DNA from: Rhodococcus zopfii NBRC 100606 = JCM 9919
GTDB taxonomy: Bacteria > Actinomycetota > Actinomycetes > Mycobacteriales > Mycobacteriaceae
Direction: 5' to 3'
NCBI RefSeq assembly: GCF_001895025.1
Contig: NZ_BCXI01000019.1
Span: 86,011-150,010 of the forward strand
DNA length: 64,000 nt
The notes under the pieces were generated by a model. The model ran no database searches and had not been told where the DNA came from. It saw only the letters and a program-made list of their open reading frames with translations. Shown here piece by piece: positions 34,409 to 45,056 of the stretch; positions within the stretch are counted from its first letter, which is position 1; each line of letters opens with the position of its first letter. A program made the translations under genes and the position numbers.

Positions 34409-34445
34409 CCCGCCCAGTAGATCATCTTTCGGCTACGTTGATGCG

Positions 34446-34865
34446 ATGAGAACACTCTGGGCCGCGTCGGTCGTCTCGGTGTTGTGCACCGCCGCGATGT
34501 GGGTGTTCGCCGTGCCTCAGCTCGTTCTCTCCGGCGTTGTCGATGTCGGGCCGTATTTCGGACTCATGATGGTGCTCCCGACTCTGATCGGGTTGCCGTG
34601 TGCGGTCGCCGGAGCGCTCGCCGGAACAATCTGTGCCGTCAGGCAGCGCGCTCGCAACTGGGCCACGAACCTCATGGCTCTCGGCCAGGTGACGACAGTG
34701 GCGCTTGCCGTCGCCATCGTCGTGTGGGCGCTGGCGTTCGCGTCGACCGGGTGGGAATTGATCGCGTTGCCGACGTCCCTGATGATCGGTCAGATCGTGG
34801 TCGCGGTAGGACTGATCAAGGCGGGTCGGCCGCGGATGCCCCGCGCGGTGCGCGCGTCGTCGTGA
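34446..34865 (+). CDS. small integral membrane protein, four helices
   Basis: A 139-residue protein with four predicted membrane segments: near 5-25, 38-60, 75-97 and 103-125. Loops are short, with a basic stretch RQRARNW after the second helix. No family was recognised. The ATG at 34446 places the first helix directly at the N-terminus; no clear ribosome site is visible. A copy of the dispersed hairpin follows 19 bases after the stop. Confidence 0.65.
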   Translation: MRTLWAASVVSVLCTAAMWVFAVPQLVLSGVVDVGPYFGLMMVLPTLIGLPCAVAGALAGTICAVRQRARNWATNLMALGQVTTVALAVAIVVWALAFASTGWELIALPTSLMIGQIVVAVGLIKAGRPRMPRAVRASS

Positions 34866-34883
34866 GAGGATCGCCGGCCCGCG

Positions 34884-34928
34884 TTCTGTGTGGAAAAACG
34901 TCCGTCTAGCGAACATAATCCCACACAA
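34884..34928. repeat. dispersed hairpin repeat, copy 2
   Basis: The same outer arms as copy 1 (TTCTGTGTGG and CCCACACAA), with the shared segment CGTCCG...TAGCGAACA. It lies directly downstream of the membrane protein gene. Confidence 0.8.
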
Positions 34929-35227
34929 CCGCAATTGAGCGGCGGGTGCACATTCCCGTACCGTGGGCGTTACCGGATCGAGCCGCGGCACCGCGACAAC
35001 GTCCGGCACAAGCGGATGGATGAGCGCCGGAAGGTAGAGGCAGGCCGGAAGTCACAGGAGTCGCAGAGCGCTCCAACATCCCGGCCTGCCATCACCAAGC
35101 CTACAAACCGCGATGCGGCTAGACCCCTGTTAGGAACTCAGTTTTGCCCGACGCCACCACATCCTGCGGAAGGAGGACGGCGCTTCCTCTCCCTCGTGAA
35201 CGGGGGAGTATCCGCGCCGAACATCAG
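34929..35227. other. intergenic stretch with a perfect 10-bp inverted repeat
   Basis: About 300 bases with no supported gene. Arms GGCAGGCCGG (35039-35048) and CCGGCCTGCC (35081-35090) enclose 32 bases and could form an RNA hairpin or mark an element end. Nothing else was recognised. Confidence 0.4.
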
Positions 35228-35578
35228 ATGACACCCGGTGGTTCGATGCTGCGCCTCGCGGGCGCCTTCAATTCCGTTGTCATGGCGGCCGCCGGACTAC
35301 CTGTCGTCGGCAGCCGTATCCGCAGCTTCATCGCCCCGATCACCTACATCGGCCGCAGATCCGGCCGGACGATCACCCTGCCGGTCGGCTACCGCCTCTC
35401 GGGCGACACCGTGACGATCAGGGTCGGGGTGCCCGATCAGAAGACGTGGTGGCGCAACTTCCTCGGCGAGGGCGCGCCCATGAGCATCCAGCTCGAGGAG
35501 AAGCGCACCGGCCACGCCGTCGCGCACCGCGACGAGCGGGGTCGCGTCGAGGTGGTGCTGCAACTCGATCCCGCATGA
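35228..35578 (+). CDS. short deazaflavin-dependent nitroreductase-like (DUF385) protein
   Basis: A 116-residue protein with the pattern YIGRRSGRTITLPVGYRLSGDTVTI and VGVPDQKTWWRNFL, as in small F420-dependent nitroreductase (Ddn/DUF385) proteins. The split-barrel core is present, but the protein is shorter than Ddn (about 150). ATG 35246 has a better spaced GGTGG and may be the true start (110 residues). Its cofactor and substrate are unknown. Confidence 0.7.
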   Translation: MTPGGSMLRLAGAFNSVVMAAAGLPVVGSRIRSFIAPITYIGRRSGRTITLPVGYRLSGDTVTIRVGVPDQKTWWRNFLGEGAPMSIQLEEKRTGHAVAHRDERGRVEVVLQLDPA

Positions 35579-35872
35579 TCCGGCGGTGGGCTTCGCCGAG
35601 TAAAGCCAGCAGGTCCGTGTTGCGGCACGGTTGGAGGGGCGCACCGAAACGGGCGCGTGGGACCGCACCCTCCTCCATCGAGCCGACCGGGGGATCGACC
35701 ATCTCTCAGCTAATTCGGTGGAAACATCCGACCCGGAAGGCTACGTTCGTCGCGTTGACGATCCAGGCGTCCGAACGAGGTGAATCGATGACGGTCCGAG
35801 CAACGGCAGCCGACTCCGGTCGACTGTCCTGCGCAGATGCCATGACGGATTCGAGCCCGAGGAGTACCTCTC
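35579..35872. other. intergenic stretch without a supported gene
   Basis: 294 bases. A 40-codon frame begins at 35788 behind GAGGTG and overlaps the next gene start; it could be a leader but has no other support. Nothing else was recognised. Confidence 0.35.
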
Positions 35873-36619
35873 GTGGATCTTCCACGCATCTTCACCATTC
35901 GCGAAAGTAGCCACCGCATCCACAACCCGTTCACCCCGTGCAAGCTCGCCACCCTGGGGCAGGCACTGCACCTGGAACCCGGGACGCGCGTGCTCGACCT
36001 CGCCAGCGGGTCGGGCGAAATGCTCTGCACGTGGGCCCGTGACCACCGCATCACCGGGACCGGGGTGGACATCAGCACGATATTCACCGAGGAGGCCCGT
36101 GCCCGTGCCGCTGAACTCGGCGTCGACGACCAGGTCGACTTCATACACGCCGATGCGGCCGGCTTCGTCGCGGACACGCCGGTCGATCTCGTCGCGTGCG
36201 TGGGCGCCACCTGGATCGGAGGCGGCGTGGCCGGCACCGCCGAGCTGTTGAGCCAGAGCCTCCGGCCCGGCGGCCTGATGCTGATCGGTGAACCGTACTG
36301 GCGCGAGGAAGTGCCCGACCAGGAAACCGCCAGAGCGTGCGGTGCCGGTGGCACGGAGGACTTCCTGCTGCTGCCGGAGCTGATCGAGCAGTTCGGCGTT
36401 CTCGGATTCGACGTCGTGGAAATGGTGTTGGCCGATCAGGACAGCTGGGACCGGTACCAGGCGGCGCAGTGGCTCAACCTCCGCCGCTGGCTCGACGACA
36501 ATCCTGATGACGAACTGGCCGCGGAGGTGCGGGCCGAGCTCACCACCGACCCCGCCCGCTACACGCGGTACCAGCGTGAATATCTCGGCTGGGGAGTTTT
36601 CGCGCTGATGCGCCGCTGA
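35873..36619 (+). CDS. SAM-dependent methyltransferase (class I)
   Basis: A 248-residue class I methyltransferase. Motif I is VLDLASGSGEMLC, the acidic end of strand 2 is GTGVDIS, motif II lies near FIHADAAGF, and post-I is LVACVGATWIGGG. The C-terminal part (AAQWLNLRRWLDDNP) is helical. It looks like the small-molecule methyltransferases found in many actinobacteria. GTG 35873 is preferred because GAGGAG lies eight bases upstream. It ends at a strong terminator shared with ribBA. Confidence 0.87.
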   Translation: MDLPRIFTIRESSHRIHNPFTPCKLATLGQALHLEPGTRVLDLASGSGEMLCTWARDHRITGTGVDISTIFTEEARARAAELGVDDQVDFIHADAAGFVADTPVDLVACVGATWIGGGVAGTAELLSQSLRPGGLMLIGEPYWREEVPDQETARACGAGGTEDFLLLPELIEQFGVLGFDVVEMVLADQDSWDRYQAAQWLNLRRWLDDNPDDELAAEVRAELTTDPARYTRYQREYLGWGVFALMRR

Positions 36620-36630
36620 CAGCCCGACGA

Positions 36631-36666
36631 GCGCGGGTCCGGACAATACACTGCCCGGACCCGCGC
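36631..36666. terminator. bidirectional terminator between methyltransferase and ribBA
   Basis: A perfect 12-bp stem (36631-36642 with 36655-36666) around a 12-base loop. It lies in the 66-base gap between two convergent stops. Confidence 0.8.
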
Positions 36667-36685
36667 TTCCGTGTGGGGCTCTATC

Positions 36686-38900
<2,215 letters not shown>

Positions 38901-39036
38901 GACTTCTCCTAACGTGCAGCGCGCTGACCGTGGCGCCCTCACAGTCGACATAGAGAGGATTTCGGGATGTCAACCGGATGATTTCACCGATGTTGCGCGG
39001 GCTGATGTCCTGTACCGGTGACCGGTCGCTCTTACG

Positions 39037-40068
39037 TCAACGCGTGGTGCGCGACGCGGTGCGACGGCGTACGGCGCCGGACAGGGCGACGGCGACCACG
39101 AGAGCGCCGCCGTAGAACAACTGCTGGACGAAGCTGGCCACGCCGAGCATCTGGAGCCCGACGACACCCGCAACGAGGAAGTACACGGCGACGAGGGTGC
39201 CGAAGGCGTTGAAACGGCCGGGGACGATTGCGGTGGCGCCGAGGAACGCGGCGGCGAAGGCGGGCAGCATGAACGACTGCCCCGACGACGGATCGGCGCC
39301 GCTGAGCATTCCGGCGTACACGACGCCGGCGAGGGCGGCGACGAATGCCGACGTCACGAGCGCGCCACCCCGGATGCGGTCGACGTGCAGCCCGCTCAGG
39401 CGGGCGACCTGCGCGCCGCGACCGACGAACAACAGCCGACGTCCGATCGGGGTGAACTGGAACACCACGGCCATGACGAGGACGAGCGCCAGCGCGTAGT
39501 AGAACTGCAGGGACACCCCCAGGACTCGGGTGCCGATGGTGGCGTCGACGAGTGCGGAGTCGATACCGGTGACGGAGGTGGATCCGGAGATCCATTGCAC
39601 CACACCGAGAACCACGGTGCCGCTGCCGAGTGTCGCGATGAACGAGTCGATCTGCAGCCGCACGACCAGGAGCGCGTTGACGAGACCGACGAACACCGCG
39701 GCGAGGATCGCGACGACGATGGCGGGCAGCAGCGACCAGCCGTGCTGGACGTTGAGTACGGCGATCGTCATGGCCGCCAGCGACATGGTCGAGACCGCGG
39801 ACAGGTCGAATTCGCCTGCGGTGAGCGGCACGATCAAGCCCAGCGCCAGGATGAGCAGGACCGCTTGGGAGCCGAGGATATTCTGCAGGTTGTTGGCGGT
39901 CGGGTAGATCTCGGGGCGCAGCACGCTGAAGAAGACGACGACTGCGACGAGCGCGAGGACGAGAGCGTACTTCTCGAACAGCGGCCCGAGCGCCCGGCGT
40001 TGTTTCGGTGGTGCGTCCGCGGGGGTGGCGGTGTTCGCAGTGGTGATCTTGTCGATGGTGACGGACAT
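39037..40068 (-). CDS. ribose-type (BPD_transp_2) ABC transporter permease
   Basis: A 343-residue permease with about nine membrane helices. The family core is LALGLIVPLTAGEFDLSAVSTMSLAA, LVVRLQIDSFIATLGSGTVVLG and FAAAFLGATAIVPGRFN. This is the RbsC type for sugars, nucleosides or other small solutes. Its ATG shares one base with the ATPase stop. It forms an importer with the two genes before it on this strand. No helix appears to be missing. Confidence 0.9.
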   Translation of the reverse strand: MSVTIDKITTANTATPADAPPKQRRALGPLFEKYALVLALVAVVVFFSVLRPEIYPTANNLQNILGSQAVLLILALGLIVPLTAGEFDLSAVSTMSLAAMTIAVLNVQHGWSLLPAIVVAILAAVFVGLVNALLVVRLQIDSFIATLGSGTVVLGVVQWISGSTSVTGIDSALVDATIGTRVLGVSLQFYYALALVLVMAVVFQFTPIGRRLLFVGRGAQVARLSGLHVDRIRGGALVTSAFVAALAGVVYAGMLSGADPSSGQSFMLPAFAAAFLGATAIVPGRFNAFGTLVAVYFLVAGVVGLQMLGVASFVQQLFYGGALVVAVALSGAVRRRTASRTTR

Positions 40069-41606
40069 CAGGCATTCACTTCCTGTCGGGTCAGGCCGAG
40101 GACACTGTCCGAGATGTGGTGCTTGGAGAGGTTGTCGCCGGTGAGTTCGGCGACGATGTGGCCGCGGGAGAACACGAGCACGCGGTTGCACAGCACGGAC
40201 AGTTGCTCGTAGTCGGAACTGGCGACGACGATGCTCGCTCCCCCGTTGACGGTGTCGCGCAGCATCTCGAAGATGCGCGCGCGGGCACCGATGTCGACGC
40301 CCTGGGTGGGTTCGGCCAGCAGAACCAGCTTCGGATCGATCTGGAGCCACTTGCCGAGCAGCGCCTTCTGCTGGTTGCCGCCGGACAGCGACCCGTACAC
40401 GGCCTGCGGATCGCGGGGACGGACGTCGCAGTGTTCCGCGAGTGCGGCGGCGACGGAGTTCAGTGCGCGCGGTCTCACGAGGCCGCCACCCAGGATGGGA
40501 AGGGTGACGTTCTCGGCGACCGTCAGTTCCGGCGCGCTGCCCTCGACCTTGCGGTCCGGCGGCACGTACACGACCTTGCTTGCCAGCGAGTCGATCGGCG
40601 TGGCCGTGGGCAGCGCGACGTCGTCCGATCCGATCGTCATGCGCCCGCCGCGTGCGGGTTTCGCGCCGTACAGCGCGGCGAGCACGTCGTCGTAGCCGGA
40701 TCCGGCGATCCCCGTGAGGCCGATGATCTCGCCGGGACGCACGTCGAACGAGATGCCGTCCACGGTGGCCGTCTCCAGTTCCACGACGCGGGCGAGCGGC
40801 GGCACGTCGTCGAAGTCGCGGACCGGGCCGGCGACCCGGGGGTCCGCGGATGCGAGGCTGCGGCCGACGATGAGGTCGATCAGCGAGGTGGCGGTGAGGT
40901 CGCGGGTGCGGTGCGTGCCCTGCGACACCCCGTCGCGCAGCACGGTGACGCGGTCGGTGTGGTCGAGCACCTCGTCGAGGTCGTGGGAGACGAACAGGAC
41001 GGCGGCCTTGCGGTCGGCGACGATCTCCCGGACGACGGAGAACAGCAGGTCGGTGCCTTCACGCGGGAGGAACACGGTGGGCTCGTCGAGGACCAGCAGC
41101 GTGCGGCCCTCGCCGAGTTCCTCGGTGGCGCGCAGGATCGCGACGAGCGCCCGTTCGGTTTCGTTGAGGCTCGACACCGGCGCCTCCGGACCGATGTCCA
41201 GGCCGAAGCGGTCGAACAGTGCTCGCGCGGTGCGCTTTTCGCGTCGCCACGAGATCCACGGCTTCGATCCGGCCACCACGGGCCCGACCCGCAGGTTCTC
41301 GACGACGGACAGGTCCGGGACGAGCGCGAGGTCCTGGTGGACGAAGCTGATGCCCAGGTCGCGGAACCCGCCCGCCGGCACCGGCAGGGGCACGTCCCGG
41401 CCGCGCACCTGCAGGGCCGCACCCGCGTCGGGGGCGTGGAATCCGGCGAGCACCTTGATGAGCGTGGACTTCCCGGAGCCGTTCTCACCGAGCAGGCCGT
41501 GGACCTCCCCGGCGTGGATCGTCAGGTCCACGTTCTTCAGGACGGTGTGGTCGCCGAACGTCTTGGAGAGCCCGACGATGTTGACGATCGGATCAGGGCT
41601 GCTCAC
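40068..41606 (-). CDS. ribose-type ABC transporter ATPase, two ABC domains
   Basis: A 512-residue double ATPase. Domain 1 has a good Walker A (GENGSGKST) and Walker B (LLVLDEPT), but its signature is replaced by SLNETERALVAI. Domain 2 has a good signature LSGGNQQK but a degenerate Walker A (GLTGIAGSGYDD), and Ala replaces the Walker B Asp (LVLLAEPTQGVD). Only one composite ATP site can therefore be complete, more skewed than in RbsA. The start is GTG 41606, overlapping the binding-protein gene by 14 bases. Confidence 0.9.
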   Translation of the reverse strand: MSSPDPIVNIVGLSKTFGDHTVLKNVDLTIHAGEVHGLLGENGSGKSTLIKVLAGFHAPDAGAALQVRGRDVPLPVPAGGFRDLGISFVHQDLALVPDLSVVENLRVGPVVAGSKPWISWRREKRTARALFDRFGLDIGPEAPVSSLNETERALVAILRATEELGEGRTLLVLDEPTVFLPREGTDLLFSVVREIVADRKAAVLFVSHDLDEVLDHTDRVTVLRDGVSQGTHRTRDLTATSLIDLIVGRSLASADPRVAGPVRDFDDVPPLARVVELETATVDGISFDVRPGEIIGLTGIAGSGYDDVLAALYGAKPARGGRMTIGSDDVALPTATPIDSLASKVVYVPPDRKVEGSAPELTVAENVTLPILGGGLVRPRALNSVAAALAEHCDVRPRDPQAVYGSLSGGNQQKALLGKWLQIDPKLVLLAEPTQGVDIGARARIFEMLRDTVNGGASIVVASSDYEQLSVLCNRVLVFSRGHIVAELTGDNLSKHHISDSVLGLTRQEVNA

Positions 41607-42771
41607 TGGGCCCCCAGATGGCTTCGTAGCCGGTGACGTAGGCGGTGCCGTAGCCCTTGTCGGGCTGGGGCGGGGTGCCGGTCTCGTCGATGTTGTCTGC
41701 GGTGATCAGCTTGAGCGGGGTTTCCTGCGCGCCGTTCGCGACGGGTTCGTAGCCCAGCAGCAGGCGACCGGCCTGGTCCAGGGTCGCCCACGCGAGCCAC
41801 GGGATCGATTCGCCGACGTTCATGGTGACGATGCCGTCGTCCTGCTGGATCTTGAGCACGGCGGGCGTGCCGTTGACCGAGGAGATCTCGACCTGCCCGG
41901 TCTTACCGGCGGCCTTGATCCCGGACTGCGCGTAGAGGGACATAGAGTCGTAGATGGGCAGGACGAAGTTGATGGTGGGATCGGCCGACAGCGCGGACTG
42001 CACTTCGGACTGGATCTTGGTGGCCCACTCCGCCACCGGAACATTGACGATCTTGTAGCTGCACTTCGGGCAGTACTGCGCGATCTCGTCCTCCATCGCG
42101 GCGACCTCGGCCTTGGCCGGGGGCACCTCGTTGGAGGTGATGATGAGCGCGTTGCCGTCGCCGTCGGTGCGGTCGATCATCCAGTCGACGGTGAGCCGGT
42201 TGGCCTCCGCGAGAGGTGCGTCGGTGGTGGCGTCGACGAGTCCCTGGAGGTCCGCAGGAATCGGTTCACCGCGCAGGATCGTGTGGGTGAGAAGCACGGG
42301 AATGCCTGCCGCGTCCGCCTTCTGGAGCGCCGGCTTGATGAGGGATGCGTCGACGCCCTGCGACAGGATGATGAGGTCGACCTTCTGGTTGACGGCCTGC
42401 TCGACGCCGGTGGCCCACTGCGTGGGCTGGCCCTGGTTGGTGTACTCGATCCAGGTCGCGCCGTAGCGTTCGGCGACCTTCTTCGATTCCTCGTCGACCG
42501 CGACGTTGTACGGATTCTCGCTGTTGGTGGGGACGGCGAAGATGGTCTTGCCGGCGATGTCCTTCATGGGGAACGGTTCGGCGTCGAATGTGAACTGGGG
42601 GTCGGCTTCGTACTGTGCGAGCTGCGCGCGGGCGTACTCGAGCCCGGCGGCGACGTCCGCATCCGAGACGGCGGCGCCGCCGGTTCCGTCACTGCTGCAG
42701 GCGACGAGGCCGAGGGAGGCCGTGAAGGCGAGCGCCGCGAGAACGGCGCGACCGGGTCGAGGATGACGCAT
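41593..42771 (-). CDS. sugar/nucleoside-type ABC substrate-binding lipoprotein
   Basis: A 392-residue lipoprotein. Signal peptide with lipobox LVAC, then an RbsB/Peripla_BP_4 fold: IFAVPTNSENPYNVAVDEESKKVAERYG, LIILSQGVDASLIKPALQKADAAGIPV and INFVLPIYDSMSLYA. Two cysteines in QYCPKCSYKI may form a disulfide. The ligand is unknown. A shared operator with the RutA-like operon suggests a nitrogenous ring or ureide compound. AAGGAG precedes ATG 42771. It is the first gene of the importer operon. Confidence 0.88.
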   Translation of the reverse strand: MRHPRPGRAVLAALAFTASLGLVACSSDGTGGAAVSDADVAAGLEYARAQLAQYEADPQFTFDAEPFPMKDIAGKTIFAVPTNSENPYNVAVDEESKKVAERYGATWIEYTNQGQPTQWATGVEQAVNQKVDLIILSQGVDASLIKPALQKADAAGIPVLLTHTILRGEPIPADLQGLVDATTDAPLAEANRLTVDWMIDRTDGDGNALIITSNEVPPAKAEVAAMEDEIAQYCPKCSYKIVNVPVAEWATKIQSEVQSALSADPTINFVLPIYDSMSLYAQSGIKAAGKTGQVEISSVNGTPAVLKIQQDDGIVTMNVGESIPWLAWATLDQAGRLLLGYEPVANGAQETPLKLITADNIDETGTPPQPDKGYGTAYVTGYEAIWGPSEQP

Positions 42772-42841
42772 GGATTCTCCTTGGGGAAGCGAAGTGGGCG
42801 ACGGGGCGTCCGCACCGTTGGGGACCCGACCGGGAAAGGTG

Positions 42842-42857
42842 ATGACTTCGAATGTAT
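42842..42857 (-). promoter_or_regulatory. candidate LacI-family operator ahead of the ABC importer
   Basis: ATGACTTCGAATGTAT, identical to the site at 48870-48885. It has a TTCGAA centre and 10 of 16 symmetric positions, the layout of LacI/GalR operators. It lies 71 bases ahead of the start codon. A GTGTTGC/GCAACAC repeat follows at 42866-42884. Confidence 0.6.
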
Positions 42858-42900
42858 TGCGGGGCGTGTTGCATGCGGCAACACCCGTGGTTCATTCGTG

Positions 42901-43551
42901 TTAATTGCCGGTGGAGATCGCGCGGAGGTACTCCTGCGCGCGCGTCAGCGGCCACACTTCGGCCATCTTCTGCTGCATGTCGAACAGGTTCGATCGGTGG
43001 ATCGTCGAATCACGGTCTCCGACCGCATCTTCCACCACGATGGGTACGTAGCCGTGCTGCATGGCGTCGAGCGTCGTCGCTCGCACACAGCCGCTGGTGG
43101 ACAGACCCGCGATGAGCACGGTGTCGACTCCGAGCCAGGTCAGATGCGAATTCAGGGTGGTGCCGAAGAACGCGCTCGGGTACTTCTTGGTCACCAGCAT
43201 CTCGGCGCACGTCGGTTCGAGTCCGTGGATGAATTCCCCGTACGGACTGCCCTCGCAGAACGCCACGAGCGTGCCGGACTTCTTGAAGAACACGGCCGCG
43301 TCGGACCCGTTGGCACGCAGCCGAACCTCGGTGATCACCACCGGAATTCCGGCCTCGCGCGCCTCGGCGAGCAGCGTGCGCATCGCCTCGACGTTCTCCT
43401 CCACACCGGCGTACAGCGGGCACTCGGGATCGATGTAGGCGCGGGCGGGATCGACGACGACGAGGGCCGGACGGGTACCGGGTTCGAGTTCCTGCCCGAA
43501 GCCGGCTCGGGCATAGTCGGCGGACTGGGCGGTGCGGTCGTCGGTGGTCAT
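42901..43551 (-). CDS. isochorismatase-family amidohydrolase (N-carbamoylsarcosine amidase / RutB-like)
   Basis: A 216-residue cysteine hydrolase. The triad is Asp34 (VVVDPARAYID), Lys122 or Lys123 (VTKKYPSAFFGT) and Cys155 (STSGCVRATTLDAMQHGY). The sequence resembles N-carbamoylsarcosine and maleamate amidohydrolases most, and RutB is in the same family. In a RutA-type pathway it could hydrolyse the ureido or amide group released by ring opening. Its ATG overlaps the MFS stop (ATGA). It is the last gene of the RutA-like operon. Confidence 0.87.
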   Translation of the reverse strand: MTTDDRTAQSADYARAGFGQELEPGTRPALVVVDPARAYIDPECPLYAGVEENVEAMRTLLAEAREAGIPVVITEVRLRANGSDAAVFFKKSGTLVAFCEGSPYGEFIHGLEPTCAEMLVTKKYPSAFFGTTLNSHLTWLGVDTVLIAGLSTSGCVRATTLDAMQHGYVPIVVEDAVGDRDSTIHRSNLFDMQQKMAEVWPLTRAQEYLRAISTGN

Positions 43552-45056
43552 GCGGACTCCTCGAGCAGTTCGACGGGTTCGAGCGTATGGACGGTCGCGT
43601 TGACCTTGCGGTGCGGAAAGGCAAGGCACACCGCGACACCGGCGAGAGCGACGAGAGCAAGCGCGATGCCGACGATGCGGACGTTGTCGACGAACCGGCT
43701 CACCTCGCCGCTGCCGAGCGCGCCGAGGGTGCCACCGTACGCGGCCTGCCGCGCCGCCGCGCTCAGACCCGCCGTCGCGAACACGAGCGCGAGCGCGGTG
43801 CTCAGCAGATAACCGACGTTCTGCAGCGTCGAACGCAGTCCGTTGGCGATCCCCCGGCGGTCGGCCGGGGCGGTCAGCATGAGCGCACTCGTCGAGGGCG
43901 TCATGAACAGCCCTGTCCCGCAACCGAGCACGAACAGGAACGGTGCGATCGCGGCGAGCGAACCACCGTCGGGCGAGAGCATCAGCGCGATGCCGAACAG
44001 GCCGACGGCATTGAGCGCCATCCCGGTTGCGGTGAGGGTGCGGGAGCTGAAACGCAGCATCAGCGACCCGGCGGCGGAGGCGGCCACGACCGTCCCGATC
44101 GCGACGGGCATCACCAGTGCACCGGCAGCGACGGCCGAGATCCCGTTCACCGCTTGCCCGTACAGCGACACCAGCAACGTCACGGCATAGGTGGCGACGG
44201 CATTCACGAGCACCGCGGCGAGCACCAGCGCGATCCCGCGGTTGCGGAACAGACTCACGTCCACGAGCGGATGTGTGCGCCGGATCTGCACCACCACGAA
44301 CACCACGGCGAGAACGACACTCGCGCCACCACACGCCCACGGCAGCCGCCACAGCGAACTGACGCCGGGGGTGAGCGCGAGGACCACGGCGGTGAGCAGG
44401 ACGGTGGACAGCACCGCGCCGGCCATGTCGAACGGCTCCCGCTGCACGGCCTTGCGGGGGCCGCGCGGGATCACCCAGATCGACGCGGCGATCGCGACGA
44501 GCCCGACGGGAAGGACCACCGCGAACAGCCCGCGCCACCCGAGTGCCGCGGTCGCGGCACCACCGATGAGGGGTCCGACCACCTGCGCGACCGCCGCGAC
44601 GGTCGCGTTCCACCCGAGCGCCCGGCCCAGGGTGTGCGGCGGGAAGGTGTCCGTGAGCAGGGCCGTGTTGTTGGTGACGACGGCCGCCGCCCCGGCGCCC
44701 TGGAGGACGCGGGCGGCGATGAGCCATCCGGCGGACGGTGCGAGCATGCACAGTCCGGTGGCGACCGTGAAGGTGACGAGACCGGCGAGATAGAGCGGCC
44801 GGCGGCCGATGATGTCGGCCAGCCGGCCGAACACGAGAATCAGCGCCGTGGTGACGAGCATGTAGCCGAGCAGGATCCACGTCGATTGAGCACCGGACGC
44901 GTCCAGTTCCCGCGCGACGGTCGGCAGGGCGACCGTCAAGCCGCTCAGGCTCAGGAACACCGCGACCACGCCGACGCTCAGGGCGGCGAACACCTGCCAC
45001 GGTCGCGGATGACTCTGCGCGGTCACGCTATTCATCGGCGCGTTGGGTGTGGACAT
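43548..45056 (-). CDS. MFS transporter, DHA2 (14-helix) type
   Basis: A 502-residue membrane protein with 14 predicted helices. DHA2 markers are LTVALPTVARELDASGAQSTWILLGYML, GRLADIIGRRPLYLAG and GAAAVVTNNTALLTDTFPP. DHA2 proteins mostly export drugs or metabolites, so it may export a toxic intermediate or import the substrate. Two in-frame starts (45056 and 45035) both lie inside the end of the amidase gene; neither has a clear ribosome site, so translation is probably coupled. Confidence 0.88.
   Translation of the reverse strand: MSTPNAPMNSVTAQSHPRPWQVFAALSVGVVAVFLSLSGLTVALPTVARELDASGAQSTWILLGYMLVTTALILVFGRLADIIGRRPLYLAGLVTFTVATGLCMLAPSAGWLIAARVLQGAGAAAVVTNNTALLTDTFPPHTLGRALGWNATVAAVAQVVGPLIGGAATAALGWRGLFAVVLPVGLVAIAASIWVIPRGPRKAVQREPFDMAGAVLSTVLLTAVVLALTPGVSSLWRLPWACGGASVVLAVVFVVVQIRRTHPLVDVSLFRNRGIALVLAAVLVNAVATYAVTLLVSLYGQAVNGISAVAAGALVMPVAIGTVVAASAAGSLMLRFSSRTLTATGMALNAVGLFGIALMLSPDGGSLAAIAPFLFVLGCGTGLFMTPSTSALMLTAPADRRGIANGLRSTLQNVGYLLSTALALVFATAGLSAAARQAAYGGTLGALGSGEVSRFVDNVRIVGIALALVALAGVAVCLAFPHRKVNATVHTLEPVELLEESA

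Noticed and set aside
35788..35910. 40-codon reading frame with a GAGGTG site
   Set aside because: It overlaps the methyltransferase start, is low in recognisable features and may be chance; kept only as a possible leader.
38960..39020. FMN riboswitch upstream of the flavin operon
   Set aside because: AGCCCGCG and GGTGAAAT segments occur on the minus strand, but in the wrong order and without the other conserved helices of the RFN element.
40714..43812. Very long plus-strand open frame opposite the ABC importer genes
   Set aside because: High GC content leaves antisense frames open; the minus-strand genes have clear families, ribosome sites and overlaps.
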